Shown: piece by piece, positions 1 to 7,948 of the stretch
Layout of the letters: each line of letters begins with the position of its first letter
Position numbering within the stretch: position 1 is the stretch's first letter
Assembly (NCBI RefSeq): GCF_014357575.1
Contig: NZ_JACONW010000057.1
Location: 1 to 34,009, forward strand
DNA length: 34,009 bases
Origin: Pseudomonas folii
GTDB taxonomy: Bacteria; Pseudomonadota; Gammaproteobacteria; Pseudomonadales; Pseudomonadaceae
Direction of reading: 5' to 3'
Program-made: the position numbers and the translations under genes
The notes under the pieces: generated by a model
Seen by the model: only the letters and a program-made list of their open reading frames with translations
What the model was told of the DNA's origin: nothing
The model's database searches: none

Positions 1-518
1 TAGAGCGGCATCGTGTAATGCAGCGCGTAGCTCTCAATACCGTCGTTTGGCTCTTTGATACCAGCGTTCGAGTAGTGGGTCGCACGGATGCCAATTTCAT
101 GACCGCCGTTGAACCGCACGCCGAAACCGATACGGTCTTCAAAGTTGAAAGCCGAACCCAGCTTGTTGTCTTCGATTTGCGTATTGGAGAATACAGCGAC
201 ACCGATACCGGCTTCGATGTACGGCTTCACGTTCTGGCCAGCGAATTCGTAAACGAATACCGGGGAGAACGAAAGGCTGTTGTTGCTGGAACGCTTGTCG
301 CCATCCCAGTAGGTGTAAGCGCCATCCCAATATCCGGTCAGGCGACCTACGTCGCTCTGCAACCAGCTTTTATCCCAATCAAACTTCATGCCCAGGCGGT
401 AAGTCTGGGTCGTCTGGCCCGTCTGACCGACCGAAAACTCAACGCCAGCGGCTTGAGTAAGTGAAGTTTGCCCCATCAACGCAGCCGCAAGCGCAGCCAA
501 GCACAACAGACGCTTCAT
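1..518 (-). CDS. pagL: Lipid A 3-O-deacylase PagL (stop codon cut by window edge)
   Basis: Outer-membrane beta-barrel esterase that removes the 3-O acyl chain of lipid A. I translated it from the ATG at 518, preceded by an AGGAAG ribosome site. It gives a signal peptide of about 23 residues (MKRLLCLAALAAALMGQTSL, then a cut after TQA-A), followed by alternating aromatic beta strands. Near the C-terminus is ATHYSNAGIKEPNDGIESY, which holds the His-x-Ser and downstream Glu of the PagL catalytic triad. After 172 residues, ending in TMPL, the window leaves the two bases TA, so the next codon is either a TAA/TAG stop or a Tyr. The family is about 170 residues long, so a stop is likely and the gene is essentially complete. 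It lies downstream of murI on the same strand, separated by 116 bases that carry a possible promoter of its own. Confidence 0.9.
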   Translation of the reverse strand, partial: MKRLLCLAALAAALMGQTSLTQAAGVEFSVGQTGQTTQTYRLGMKFDWDKSWLQSDVGRLTGYWDGAYTYWDGDKRSSNNSLSFSPVFVYEFAGQNVKPYIEAGIGVAVFSNTQIEDNKLGSAFNFEDRIGFGVRFNGGHEIGIRATHYSNAGIKEPNDGIESYALHYTMPL

Positions 519-575
519 CAGAAACTTCCTATTTCGAATGCAATTATTAGGTGTTTTTGCAGATAACCGACTTGC

Positions 576-604
576 TATAGAAATCCGGCGTGGAACGTTA
601 GTTC
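576..604 (-). promoter_or_regulatory. Candidate AlgU/RpoE-type promoter of pagL
   Basis: Reading the minus strand upstream of pagL, GAACTA (604-599) is followed after 17 bases by TCTATA (581-576), about 57 bases before the start codon. This resembles the envelope-stress sigma factor consensus GAACTT-N16/17-TCnnA, but neither element is a perfect match. The -35-like element lies in the palindrome TGGAAC-GTTA-GTTCCA (591-606), which could instead be an operator or part of the murI transcript end. Tentative. Confidence 0.3.
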
Positions 605-634
605 CAATGCCAAGCAAAGCTTTTCACGATTTTT

Positions 635-1435
635 TTACAAATCGAAGAATCGCACATTGTCAGATTTTTTCCATAGTGTAGGTAGGATGTTTCCAAAATT
701 ATACGAATCAGCGCTGGTCCAGAACTGCGTTTCCTGGGCGTTTCCATCGTGCAGAAGGCCGTGTTGAGCCAACAACCGCTGGAGCTGGCGAGCCACGGCA
801 TGACCGGTGTCGATCAGAATGACCGATTCCGGGATCATTTCGCGCAGCAGAGGTTTGAGGAAGGGATAGTGGGTGCAGCCGAGGATAATCGTGTCACAGC
901 CCTCGGCCAGAAGCGGTTCGACATACCCCCGCAGCAGGGCCCGAATGGTCGGGCTGAACAGGTCGCCTGACTCGATCAGTTCCACAAGGCCGGGGCACGG
1001 CTGCGTCACCACGCGGACATCGCCCGCGAAACGATCGAGCAAAGCGGCGAACTTCGCGCTTTGCAAAGTACCGGTCGTAGCGAGCACGCCCACCACACCA
1101 CTGCGGGTCGCAGCCGCTGCCGGTTTGACCGCAGGTTCCATCCCGATAATTGGCCAGTCAGGGTAATGCTCACGCAATTGAGCGGCGGCAGCGGCAGTCG
1201 CGGTGTTGCAGGCCAGCACCAGCGCCTTGGCCCCTTGCTCGCGAAAGAATCGCGCGATGATCATGCAGCGCTCGCGGATGAACTCGGGAGTTTTCTCTCC
1301 GTAAGGGATATGTCCGCAGTCTGCGACGTACAACAGCGACTCATTGGGTAACAGGTTGTGAATCTCGCCCAGCACCGACAAGCCACCCACGCCGGAATCA
1401 AACACGCCCACCGGCGCATCGCTGGCTTTATTCAT
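635..1435 (-). CDS. murI: Glutamate racemase
   Basis: Interconverts L- and D-glutamate in the cytoplasm to supply D-Glu for peptidoglycan. The two catalytic cysteines of the cofactor-independent racemase family are visible: Cys76 in LACNTATAA and Cys187 in LGCTHYPFL. The N-terminal APVGVFDSGVGGLSV motif is also typical. I chose the ATG at 1435 (MNKASDAPVG, 266 residues) because it puts the conserved core at the usual distance from the start; an in-frame GTG at 1447 would add four residues. The start overlaps the end of moeB by 8 bases (ATGAATAA), so it is the last gene of the hemA-prfA-prmC-moeB-murI operon and is probably translationally coupled. Confidence 0.95.
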   Translation of the reverse strand: MNKASDAPVGVFDSGVGGLSVLGEIHNLLPNESLLYVADCGHIPYGEKTPEFIRERCMIIARFFREQGAKALVLACNTATAAAAAQLREHYPDWPIIGMEPAVKPAAAATRSGVVGVLATTGTLQSAKFAALLDRFAGDVRVVTQPCPGLVELIESGDLFSPTIRALLRGYVEPLLAEGCDTIILGCTHYPFLKPLLREMIPESVILIDTGHAVARQLQRLLAQHGLLHDGNAQETQFWTSADSYNFGNILPTLWKKSDNVRFFDL

Positions 1436-2186
1436 GCTGCCCTGCACCGCAGACGCTACAGCCCGGATCGCGCTTGACCTTCAATTCACGAAAGCGAGTG
1501 CTCAGTGCGTCAATCAGCAACAAGCGTCCCACCAGCGGCTCACCAAAACCCACCAGAACCTTGAGCGCTTCAAGGGCCTGCAGACTGCCGACCAACCCCA
1601 CAAGAGGCCCGATGACACCGGCTTCGCTACAGGTCAGTTCGGCTTCGCTGCCGTGACCGTATAAGCAGTGGTAGCAAGGGCTTTCAGGCCGACGCGGATC
1701 GAATACCGATAATTGCCCTTCCAGGCGAATCGCCGCACCACTGACCAAAGGTTTGCTGCCAGCCACACAGGCGGCGTTGACCGCACCACGGGTCGCGAAA
1801 TTGTCTGAGCAATCGAGCACCAGATCGACGCCCTCGACAGCCGACGCCAGGGAGTCGGCATCGAGCGCGGCGCGATGAGGAACAAGACTGATCTCGGGAT
1901 TGATCGCGGTCAGACGGGCCATGGCCGAATCCACCTTGCTCTGCCCGACTGTCTGGCTGTCGTGAATGATCTGGCGTTGCAGGTTAGTCACGTCAACGGT
2001 GTCGAAGTCAGCAAGATGCAACTCGCCCACACCTGCGGCTGCCAGATACAAGGCGACGGGAGAACCGAGGCCGCCAAGGCCGACGATCAGCACCCGGCTT
2101 TGTTTGAGTTTTAACTGGCCTTCGATATCGACGTGCTGCAACAGAATCTGTCGGCTATAGCGCAACAGTTCCTGATCACTCAGCAC
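1428..2186 (-). CDS. moeB: MoeB/ThiF/HesA-family sulfur-carrier adenylyltransferase
   Basis: E1-like enzyme that adenylates the C-terminal Gly-Gly of a small sulfur carrier such as MoaD, in molybdopterin synthesis. The 252-residue protein starts with the family opening LSDQELLRYSRQILL, then the nucleotide-binding GLGGLGSPVALYLAAAGVG and the ADFDTVDVTNLQRQ segment. DCSDNFATR follows, and two CxxC pairs (CYHC and CSVC) form the zinc site. There is no C-terminal rhodanese domain, unlike MOCS3/Uba4. The start is GTG at 2186, inside the prmC stop (GTGCTGA, 7-base overlap). Its place between prmC and murI is the conserved Pseudomonas order. From sequence alone the partner could be MoaD or ThiS; MoeB is the customary name here. 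Confidence 0.88.
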   Translation of the reverse strand: MLSDQELLRYSRQILLQHVDIEGQLKLKQSRVLIVGLGGLGSPVALYLAAAGVGELHLADFDTVDVTNLQRQIIHDSQTVGQSKVDSAMARLTAINPEISLVPHRAALDADSLASAVEGVDLVLDCSDNFATRGAVNAACVAGSKPLVSGAAIRLEGQLSVFDPRRPESPCYHCLYGHGSEAELTCSEAGVIGPLVGLVGSLQALEALKVLVGFGEPLVGRLLLIDALSTRFRELKVKRDPGCSVCGAGQHE

Positions 2187-3013
2187 GGCAGGCGCCCAAA
2201 GGTAATGCGCTCATGGTCGCCCAGGTCGCGGCGAGTCTGAATCTTCTCGAAACCGTGGCGGCTCAACAGATCGCGGACCGCTGCACCCTGGTCATAGCCG
2301 TGCTCCAGCAACAACCAGCCATCGTCGTTCAAATAATTCGGTGCTTGCTCGATGATCATGCGCAGATCATCCAGCCCGTCAGTCCCGGCTACCAGCGCGC
2401 TGCTGGGCTCGAAACGCACATCGCCCGCCACCAGATGCGGATCTTCGGCAGCGATGTAAGGCGGATTGCTGATGATCAGATCAAAGCGCTGACCTTCAAG
2501 GGCGCTGAACCAATGGCTGCTCAGCACCTTGGCGTTATCCAGATGCAAACGTTGACGATTGCGTTCGGCCAATGCAACGGCTTCAAGCACCCGATCCACC
2601 GCCGTCACCTGCCACACCGGACGCTCGCTGGCCAATGCCAACGCAATAGCGCCCGTGCCGGTGCCCAGATCGAGCACGCGAGTTGGCGCAAATGCAGGCA
2701 CGAGCTCCAGCGCAGCTTCAACCAGCATTTCGGTTTCAGGACGTGGAATCAATGTATGAGGCGCGACGTCAAGATCGAGCTTCCAGAACCCCTGCTGCCC
2801 CAGAATATAGGCTACGGGTTCACCGGTACGTCGGCGCTGCAAATGGGAGGCAAAGGTCAGTGCGGCTTCGCTGCTGACGATTCGCTCTGGCCAGGTATGC
2901 AGGAAACTGCGCGGTTTACCCAGCGCAGCCGCCAGAAGCAGTTCAGCATCAAGACGGGCAGTTGGTGAATCAGGAAGCTCGGCGCTTCTTAACAGGCTGG
3001 CGATGATGGTCAT
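2180..3013 (-). CDS. prmC: Peptide chain release factor N5-glutamine methyltransferase
   Basis: Methylates the glutamine of the GGQ motif in release factors RF1 and RF2, using S-adenosylmethionine. The 277-residue protein has an N-terminal helical substrate-binding domain with RLDAELLLAAALG. The Rossmann methyltransferase fold follows, with motif I DLGTGTGAIALALA (about 115-128) and the catalytic NPPY at 183-186 (ISNPPYIA). Its ATG directly follows the prfA stop (TAA then ATG) with the Shine-Dalgarno-like GGGTGAG inside the end of prfA. The methyltransferase is thus co-translated with its own substrate, RF1. Also known as HemK. Confidence 0.95.
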   Translation of the reverse strand: MTIIASLLRSAELPDSPTARLDAELLLAAALGKPRSFLHTWPERIVSSEAALTFASHLQRRRTGEPVAYILGQQGFWKLDLDVAPHTLIPRPETEMLVEAALELVPAFAPTRVLDLGTGTGAIALALASERPVWQVTAVDRVLEAVALAERNRQRLHLDNAKVLSSHWFSALEGQRFDLIISNPPYIAAEDPHLVAGDVRFEPSSALVAGTDGLDDLRMIIEQAPNYLNDDGWLLLEHGYDQGAAVRDLLSRHGFEKIQTRRDLGDHERITFGRLPC

Positions 3014-4096
3014 TTACTCACCCAGTGCCGCTAGTTGGTCTGCCTGATATTCGGCAAGTAGCGGCTCTATCACTGCATCGACACCACCGGCTAAAACTTC
3101 ATCCAGCGAATACAAGGTCAAATTCACGCGGTGATCCGTTACTCGCCCCTGAGGGAAGTTATAAGTCCGGATACGCTCGGATCGATCACCCGAGCCCACC
3201 AGCAGTTTACGCTCACTGGCAATTGCATTGGCAGCGGCGCTGGTTTGCTGGTCGTTCAGTTTGGCAGATAGCCAGGACATCGCGCGGGCACGGTTCTTGT
3301 GCTGCGAGCGCTCCTCCTGACACTCGACGACAATACCCGACGGAAGGTGGGTAATGCGAATCGCCGAGTCAGTCTTGTTAACGTGCTGACCACCCGCGCC
3401 CGATGAACGATAGGTGTCAACACGCAGGTCCGCAGGATTGATTTCGATCGCCTGTTGCTCGTCCGGCTCAGGCAGAACGGCTACTGTGCAGGCGGAAGTA
3501 TGGATACGGCCCTGGGATTCTGTTTCAGGGACCCGCTGTACGCGATGCGCGCCGGACTCGAATTTGAGCTTGCCGTAAACGTTCTCGCCTTCAACCCGGG
3601 CGATCACTTCTTTATAGCCGCCATGCTCGCCTTCGTTCTCGGACAGAATCTCTATCCGCCAACCACGGCGTTCGGCATAACGCGAATACATGCGGAACAG
3701 ATCGCCGGAGAAAATCGCCGCCTCATCGCCGCCGGTCCCGGCGCGAATTTCGAGGAACACGTTACGCCCGTCATTAGGGTCCTTCGGCAGCAACATGCGT
3801 TGCAGCTGGCTTTCCAGCTCGACCAGCAACTGCTTGGTCTCGCGGACTTCCTCGACCGCCATTTCACGCATGTCCGGATCGCTGTCCTTGAGCAGCGCCT
3901 GAGCGCCGTCCAGATCAGCCAACGCCTTGAGCAGCTGTTTATAAGCAGCAACGATCGGCTCTACTTCAGCGTACTCCCTGGAATACGCACGAAACTTTGT
4001 CTGATCCGAAATAATCTCGGCATCGCCAAGCAACGCGGTCAGTTCCTCGAAGCGATCGCTGAGGATATCGAGTTTGTTGAGCAGTGAGGCTTTCAT
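3014..4096 (-). CDS. prfA: Peptide chain release factor 1
   Basis: Recognises UAA and UAG in the ribosomal A site and triggers release of the finished peptide. The 360-residue length is standard. The codon-recognition tripeptide of PxT form is at 190-192 (RVPETESQGRIHTSA). The catalytic GGQ is at 235-237 within SSGAGGQHVNKTDSAIR, and its Gln is the PrmC target. E rather than A or V in the middle of the PxT is a minor variation. The start overlaps the hemA stop as ATGA, and the stop abuts the prmC start, so hemA, prfA and prmC form one coupled unit. Confidence 0.97.
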   Translation of the reverse strand: MKASLLNKLDILSDRFEELTALLGDAEIISDQTKFRAYSREYAEVEPIVAAYKQLLKALADLDGAQALLKDSDPDMREMAVEEVRETKQLLVELESQLQRMLLPKDPNDGRNVFLEIRAGTGGDEAAIFSGDLFRMYSRYAERRGWRIEILSENEGEHGGYKEVIARVEGENVYGKLKFESGAHRVQRVPETESQGRIHTSACTVAVLPEPDEQQAIEINPADLRVDTYRSSGAGGQHVNKTDSAIRITHLPSGIVVECQEERSQHKNRARAMSWLSAKLNDQQTSAAANAIASERKLLVGSGDRSERIRTYNFPQGRVTDHRVNLTLYSLDEVLAGGVDAVIEPLLAEYQADQLAALGE

Positions 4097-5370
4097 TGCG
4101 GGGGTTTATCCGTCGAGCCCTCACCGAGGGCAAAAAGTTCCTGGGCCATGGCCAGCGCGTCGAGGCGGCCTTCGGCAGAGAGTTTTTTCAACTGCACACT
4201 CGGCGCGTGCAATAACTTGTTGGTCAACCCGCGCGCCAGCTGCACCAGCACGTCTTCGGCGTTGCCGCCGTTAGCCAGCATACGCTGGGCCTTGAGTAAT
4301 TCTTCGTCGCGCAACCGCTCGCTTTGCTGGCGATAAGCCCTGAGTACATCCACCGCGGCCAGTTCACGCAGGCGGAACATGAAGTCATTGGCACCCACCG
4401 AGACCAGCTCTTCGGCTGCCATGGCTGCGCCCTGGCGACTCTTGAGGTTCTCGGCGACGACTTCATGCAGGTCGTCAACGGTGTAGAGATACACGTCGTC
4501 CAGCTCGCCGACTTCGGGCTCGATGTCCCGTGGCACGGCGATATCGACCATGAAGATCGGCTTATGTTTGCGCAGCTTCAGGGCACTTTCAACTGCACCC
4601 TTGCCAAGAATCGGCAATTGGCTGGCTGTCGAGCTGATTACAATGTCGCTGTTGACCAGTTCGGCCGGGATGTCCGAGAGCAGTACCGCATGAGCGCCGA
4701 ACTCGGCAGCCAGAATACTCGCCCGCTCAAGGGTCCGGTTGGCAACCACGATGCGCTTGACGCCAAGGTCATGCAAATGACGCGCAACCAACGTGATGGT
4801 TTCACCGGCACCGATCAGCAAAGCCTGGCTGCGTTGCAAATCACTGAAAATCTGTTTCGCCAGGCTGACAGCGGCGAAGGCCACGGAAACCGGGTTTTCG
4901 CCGATAGCCGTATCAGTGCGTACCTGCTTGGCAGCGCTGAATGTGGCCTGAAACAGTCGGCCCAGCAACGGACCAATGGTTCCGGCTTCCCGGGCAACGG
5001 CGTAGGCAGACTTCATCTGACCAAGAATCTGCGGTTCACCCAGTACAAGCGAGTCGAGCCCGGAGGCGACCCGCATCATGTGACGAACAGCCGCATCGTC
5101 AGCATGCACATAAGCGCTCGCGCGCAGCTCATCCAGGCTCAAATGGTGATATTCGGCCAGCCAGGCGAGCACCGTCTCAGAACCGATCTGGTCCTGTTCG
5201 ATATATAACTCGCTACGGTTGCACGTAGAAAGGATCGCAGCTTCGCGGCTATTGGTAAGGCGGCAAAGCTGCTGCAAGGCCTCAACCAGCTGCTCTGGCG
5301 TAAATGCCACGCGCTCGCGGACGTCTACTGAGGCAGTCTTATGGTTGATACCAAGTGCAAGGAAGGCCAT
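4093..5370 (-). CDS. hemA: Glutamyl-tRNA reductase
   Basis: First committed enzyme of the C5 tetrapyrrole pathway: it reduces glutamyl-tRNA(Glu) to glutamate-1-semialdehyde with NADPH. The 425-residue protein opens with LALGINHKTASVDVRERVAF. The catalytic nucleophile Cys50 is in ILSTCNRSELY. The NADPH-binding GAGETITLVARHL lies in the middle and the C-terminal part is a helical dimerisation domain. It is the promoter-proximal gene of the minus-strand operon with prfA, prmC, moeB and murI. It runs divergently from lbcA across a 226-base region that carries a duplicated sequence block. Confidence 0.97.
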   Translation of the reverse strand: MAFLALGINHKTASVDVRERVAFTPEQLVEALQQLCRLTNSREAAILSTCNRSELYIEQDQIGSETVLAWLAEYHHLSLDELRASAYVHADDAAVRHMMRVASGLDSLVLGEPQILGQMKSAYAVAREAGTIGPLLGRLFQATFSAAKQVRTDTAIGENPVSVAFAAVSLAKQIFSDLQRSQALLIGAGETITLVARHLHDLGVKRIVVANRTLERASILAAEFGAHAVLLSDIPAELVNSDIVISSTASQLPILGKGAVESALKLRKHKPIFMVDIAVPRDIEPEVGELDDVYLYTVDDLHEVVAENLKSRQGAAMAAEELVSVGANDFMFRLRELAAVDVLRAYRQQSERLRDEELLKAQRMLANGGNAEDVLVQLARGLTNKLLHAPSVQLKKLSAEGRLDALAMAQELFALGEGSTDKPPQ

Positions 5371-5402
5371 TCAAGGTCGCTGATGGTGACGTGAAGCCGG
5401 CA

Positions 5403-5460
5403 ATTGTCCTACTTCAATAGACTCAGAACAACCACCGTTGACTATTGTCCTAATAGACTC
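5403..5460. repeat. Direct repeat pair in the hemA/lbcA divergent control region
   Basis: ATTGTCCTA-(cttc)-AATAGACTC at 5403-5424 recurs as ATTGTCCTAATAGACTC at 5444-5460. The first copy carries about five extra bases in the middle. On the hemA strand both copies give GAGTCTATT...TAGGACAAT, 34-90 bases before the hemA start codon, so they could be duplicated promoter or operator sites. I could not assign a known regulator. A separate imperfect hairpin, GGCTGTGGG...CTCCCAGCC (5528-5549), lies nearer lbcA. Confidence 0.5.
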
Positions 5461-5596
5461 GCGCTGCAAATGCCCCGAAATGGCGCTTACGGCATAAACA
5501 AATATGCGTTCCGGCAGTTTTCCAACCGGCTGTGGGTTTGCTCCCAGCCTTGTGTCATGATGCTCAAAACCGCAGGTAAGTCGTCCCTTCTTATAT

Positions 5597-7324
5597 ATGA
5601 ATAGATCCTCCGCGCTGTTTCTCGCCCTCGTCTTTCTCAGCGGTTGCCAATCCATGGCTCCGGTTCAGCCGCAGACTACTCCTGCGCAGAAAGACACTGC
5701 TCCCGCACCTGAAGCCAAGCCTCAGGTCTACGGCTCGTTCACCCAGGAAACCCTCGTCAGCCTGCTGAGTGCGGAACTGGCTGGCCAGCGCAATCGTTTC
5801 GATATTGCCCTGGACAACTACGTGACCCAGGCGATCAACACCCAGGACCCGGGTGTTTCGGAGCGTGCGTTCCGGATTGCCGAGTACCTGGGTGCCGATC
5901 AGGCTGCGCTGGACACTTCGCTGATCTGGGCCAGAAACGATCGGGACAACCTTGAAGCACAGCGCGCGGCCGCGATTCAGTTGGCTCGGGCGGGACGCTA
6001 TGACGACTCCATGGTGTACATGGAAAAAGTCCTGCAAGGTCAAGGCGACACGCATTTTGACTTCCTGGCGCTGTCGGCGGCGGAAACCAATCCGGAAACC
6101 CGCAACGCACTGCTCACCAGTTTTGACCGGCTTCTGGTCAAGTACCCGAATAACGGCCAACTGATTTTCGGCAAGGCACTGCTGCTGCAACAGAACGGTG
6201 ACGCGCAGGCCTCACTGAAGCTGTTGGAAGACAATCCGCCTAAAGACGGTGAGGTTGCTCCGATTCTGCTCCGCGCTCGCCTGCTGCAAGGCATGAACCG
6301 GGGTAAGGAAGCGCTGCCGATCCTTGAAAAAAGCATCAAGAAATACCCGGACGACAAGCGTTTGCGCCTGACTTACGCCCGCATGCTAGTCGAACAGAAC
6401 CGCATGGAAGACGCCAAAGCGCAGTTCTCCAGCCTTGTGCAGCAGTATCCCGATGATGACGAACTGCGTTTCTCCCTGGCATTGGTCTGCCTTGAAGCCA
6501 AGGCGTGGGATGAAGCCGCGGGTTATCTGGAAGAGCTGATAGCCCGTGGCGCCCATGAGGATTCCGCGCACCTGAACCTGGGTCGCATCCATGAAGAGCG
6601 CAACGATCAACCAAGCGCACTTGCCGAATACGCCCAGGTTGGCCCTGGCCCGGACTACCTGTCCGCACAGTTACGCCAGGCCGATATCCTGATGAGCAAC
6701 GGCAACGCAGCCGAAGCCTCCAAGCGCTTGTCCGAGGCTCGCGAGGCACAACCGGACTACGCGATCCAGCTTTACCTGATCGAAGCCGAAACCCTGTCCA
6801 ACAACAATCAGATTGATCGCGCCTGGCAGTTGCTGAATCAGGCACTCAAACAGTACCCGGATGACCTGAACCTGTTGTATACCCGCTCAATGATGGCGGA
6901 AAAACGCGGGGATCTGGTCCAGATGGAAAAGGACCTGCGTTCTATTCTCAAGCGCGAGCCGGAAAACGCCATGGCGCTGAATGCGCTGGGCTACACCCTT
7001 TCCGACCGCACCACGCGCTACGCAGAAGCCAAGGAACTGATCGAAAGAGCCCACAAACTCAATCCGGAAGATCCTGCAGTGCTCGACAGCCTGGGATGGG
7101 TAAACTACCGCCTGGGCAACCTGGACGAAGCCGAACGCTTGTTGCGTCTGGCACTTGAGCGCTTCCCCGATCATGAAGTGGCCGCCCACCTGGGTGAGGT
7201 GCTGTGGGCCAAAGGCGAGCAGCGCGAAGCCCGTAAAATCTGGGGCAAGGCCCTCGAAGAACAACCTGACAGCCCTATTCTGCGCAGCACTCTGTTGCGC
7301 CTGACCGGATCCGAGACTCTTTAA
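5597..7324 (+). CDS. lbcA: Tetratricopeptide-repeat outer-membrane lipoprotein (LbcA-like)
   Basis: A 575-residue lipoprotein. The signal peptide ends in the lipobox LSGC with the lipidated Cys at 17, and a Pro/Ala/Gln-rich linker follows. From about residue 50 to the C-terminus the sequence is helical with many TPR-type repeats; clear examples are ALNALGYTLSDRTTRYAEAK and VLDSLGWVNYRLGNLDEAER. Residue 2 after the lipidated Cys is Gln, with no Asp retention signal, so outer-membrane sorting is expected. In P. aeruginosa the gene at this place encodes LbcA, the adaptor of the periplasmic protease CtpA, and I infer the same role by synteny and architecture. No strong ribosome site precedes the ATG (TTATATATG), so the exact start is less certain than the frame. 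lolB follows after 4 bases. Confidence 0.85.
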   Translation: MNRSSALFLALVFLSGCQSMAPVQPQTTPAQKDTAPAPEAKPQVYGSFTQETLVSLLSAELAGQRNRFDIALDNYVTQAINTQDPGVSERAFRIAEYLGADQAALDTSLIWARNDRDNLEAQRAAAIQLARAGRYDDSMVYMEKVLQGQGDTHFDFLALSAAETNPETRNALLTSFDRLLVKYPNNGQLIFGKALLLQQNGDAQASLKLLEDNPPKDGEVAPILLRARLLQGMNRGKEALPILEKSIKKYPDDKRLRLTYARMLVEQNRMEDAKAQFSSLVQQYPDDDELRFSLALVCLEAKAWDEAAGYLEELIARGAHEDSAHLNLGRIHEERNDQPSALAEYAQVGPGPDYLSAQLRQADILMSNGNAAEASKRLSEAREAQPDYAIQLYLIEAETLSNNNQIDRAWQLLNQALKQYPDDLNLLYTRSMMAEKRGDLVQMEKDLRSILKREPENAMALNALGYTLSDRTTRYAEAKELIERAHKLNPEDPAVLDSLGWVNYRLGNLDEAERLLRLALERFPDHEVAAHLGEVLWAKGEQREARKIWGKALEEQPDSPILRSTLLRLTGSETL

Positions 7325-7328
7325 TTTT

Positions 7329-7946
7329 ATGTTTTTGCGCCACGTAGTCGTATTCAGCCTCATCGCCCTGCTCGCCGGTTGCGCCGGACTCACTTCCCGG
7401 GAAGCCGTAGAAGGCAAAGGTGACCCGGCGCAATGGCGTCAGCACAAAGAACAACTGACCAACCTCGACGGCTGGCAGATCAACGGCAAGGTCGGCATTC
7501 GCGCCCCCAAGGACTCCGGAAGTGGCACGCTGTTCTGGCTGCAGCGCCAGGACTACTACGACATTCGCTTGTCGGGTCCATTGGGACGCGGTGCCGCACG
7601 CCTGACCGGTCGTCCAGGCGGCGTCGCGCTGGAAGTCGCCAACCAGGGTCGATACGAAGCTCCGACGCCGGAAACACTGCTTGAAGAGCAGCTCGGCTGG
7701 AAGTTGCCAGTGTCGCATCTGGTCTGGTGGGTCCGTGGCCTGCCCGCTCCGGACAGCAAGAGTCGCCTGACACTTGATGGTGACAGCCGTCTTGCCAGCC
7801 TTGAGCAGGATGGCTGGCAGGTTGAATACCTGAGTTATGTCGAACAGAACGGTTATTGGCTGCCCGAGCGCGTCAAGCTGCATGGCCAGGACCTTGATGT
7901 CACGCTGGTGATCAAGGACTGGCAGCCACGCAAACTGGGTCAATAA
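7329..7946 (+). CDS. lolB: Outer-membrane lipoprotein receptor LolB
   Basis: Accepts lipoproteins from the periplasmic carrier LolA and inserts them into the outer membrane; it is itself a lipoprotein. The 205-residue protein has a short signal peptide with lipobox LLAGC (Cys18). The LolB core follows: WQINGKVGIRAPKDSGSGTL, the DIRLSGPLGRGAARLTG strand, and LPVSHLVWWVRGLPAP near the membrane-interacting loop. Length and position before ispE are as usual for Gammaproteobacteria. It starts 4 bases after the stop of the TPR lipoprotein gene and ends 2 bases before ispE, so the three are co-transcribed. Confidence 0.95.
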   Translation: MFLRHVVVFSLIALLAGCAGLTSREAVEGKGDPAQWRQHKEQLTNLDGWQINGKVGIRAPKDSGSGTLFWLQRQDYYDIRLSGPLGRGAARLTGRPGGVALEVANQGRYEAPTPETLLEEQLGWKLPVSHLVWWVRGLPAPDSKSRLTLDGDSRLASLEQDGWQVEYLSYVEQNGYWLPERVKLHGQDLDVTLVIKDWQPRKLGQ

Positions 7947-7948
7947 GC

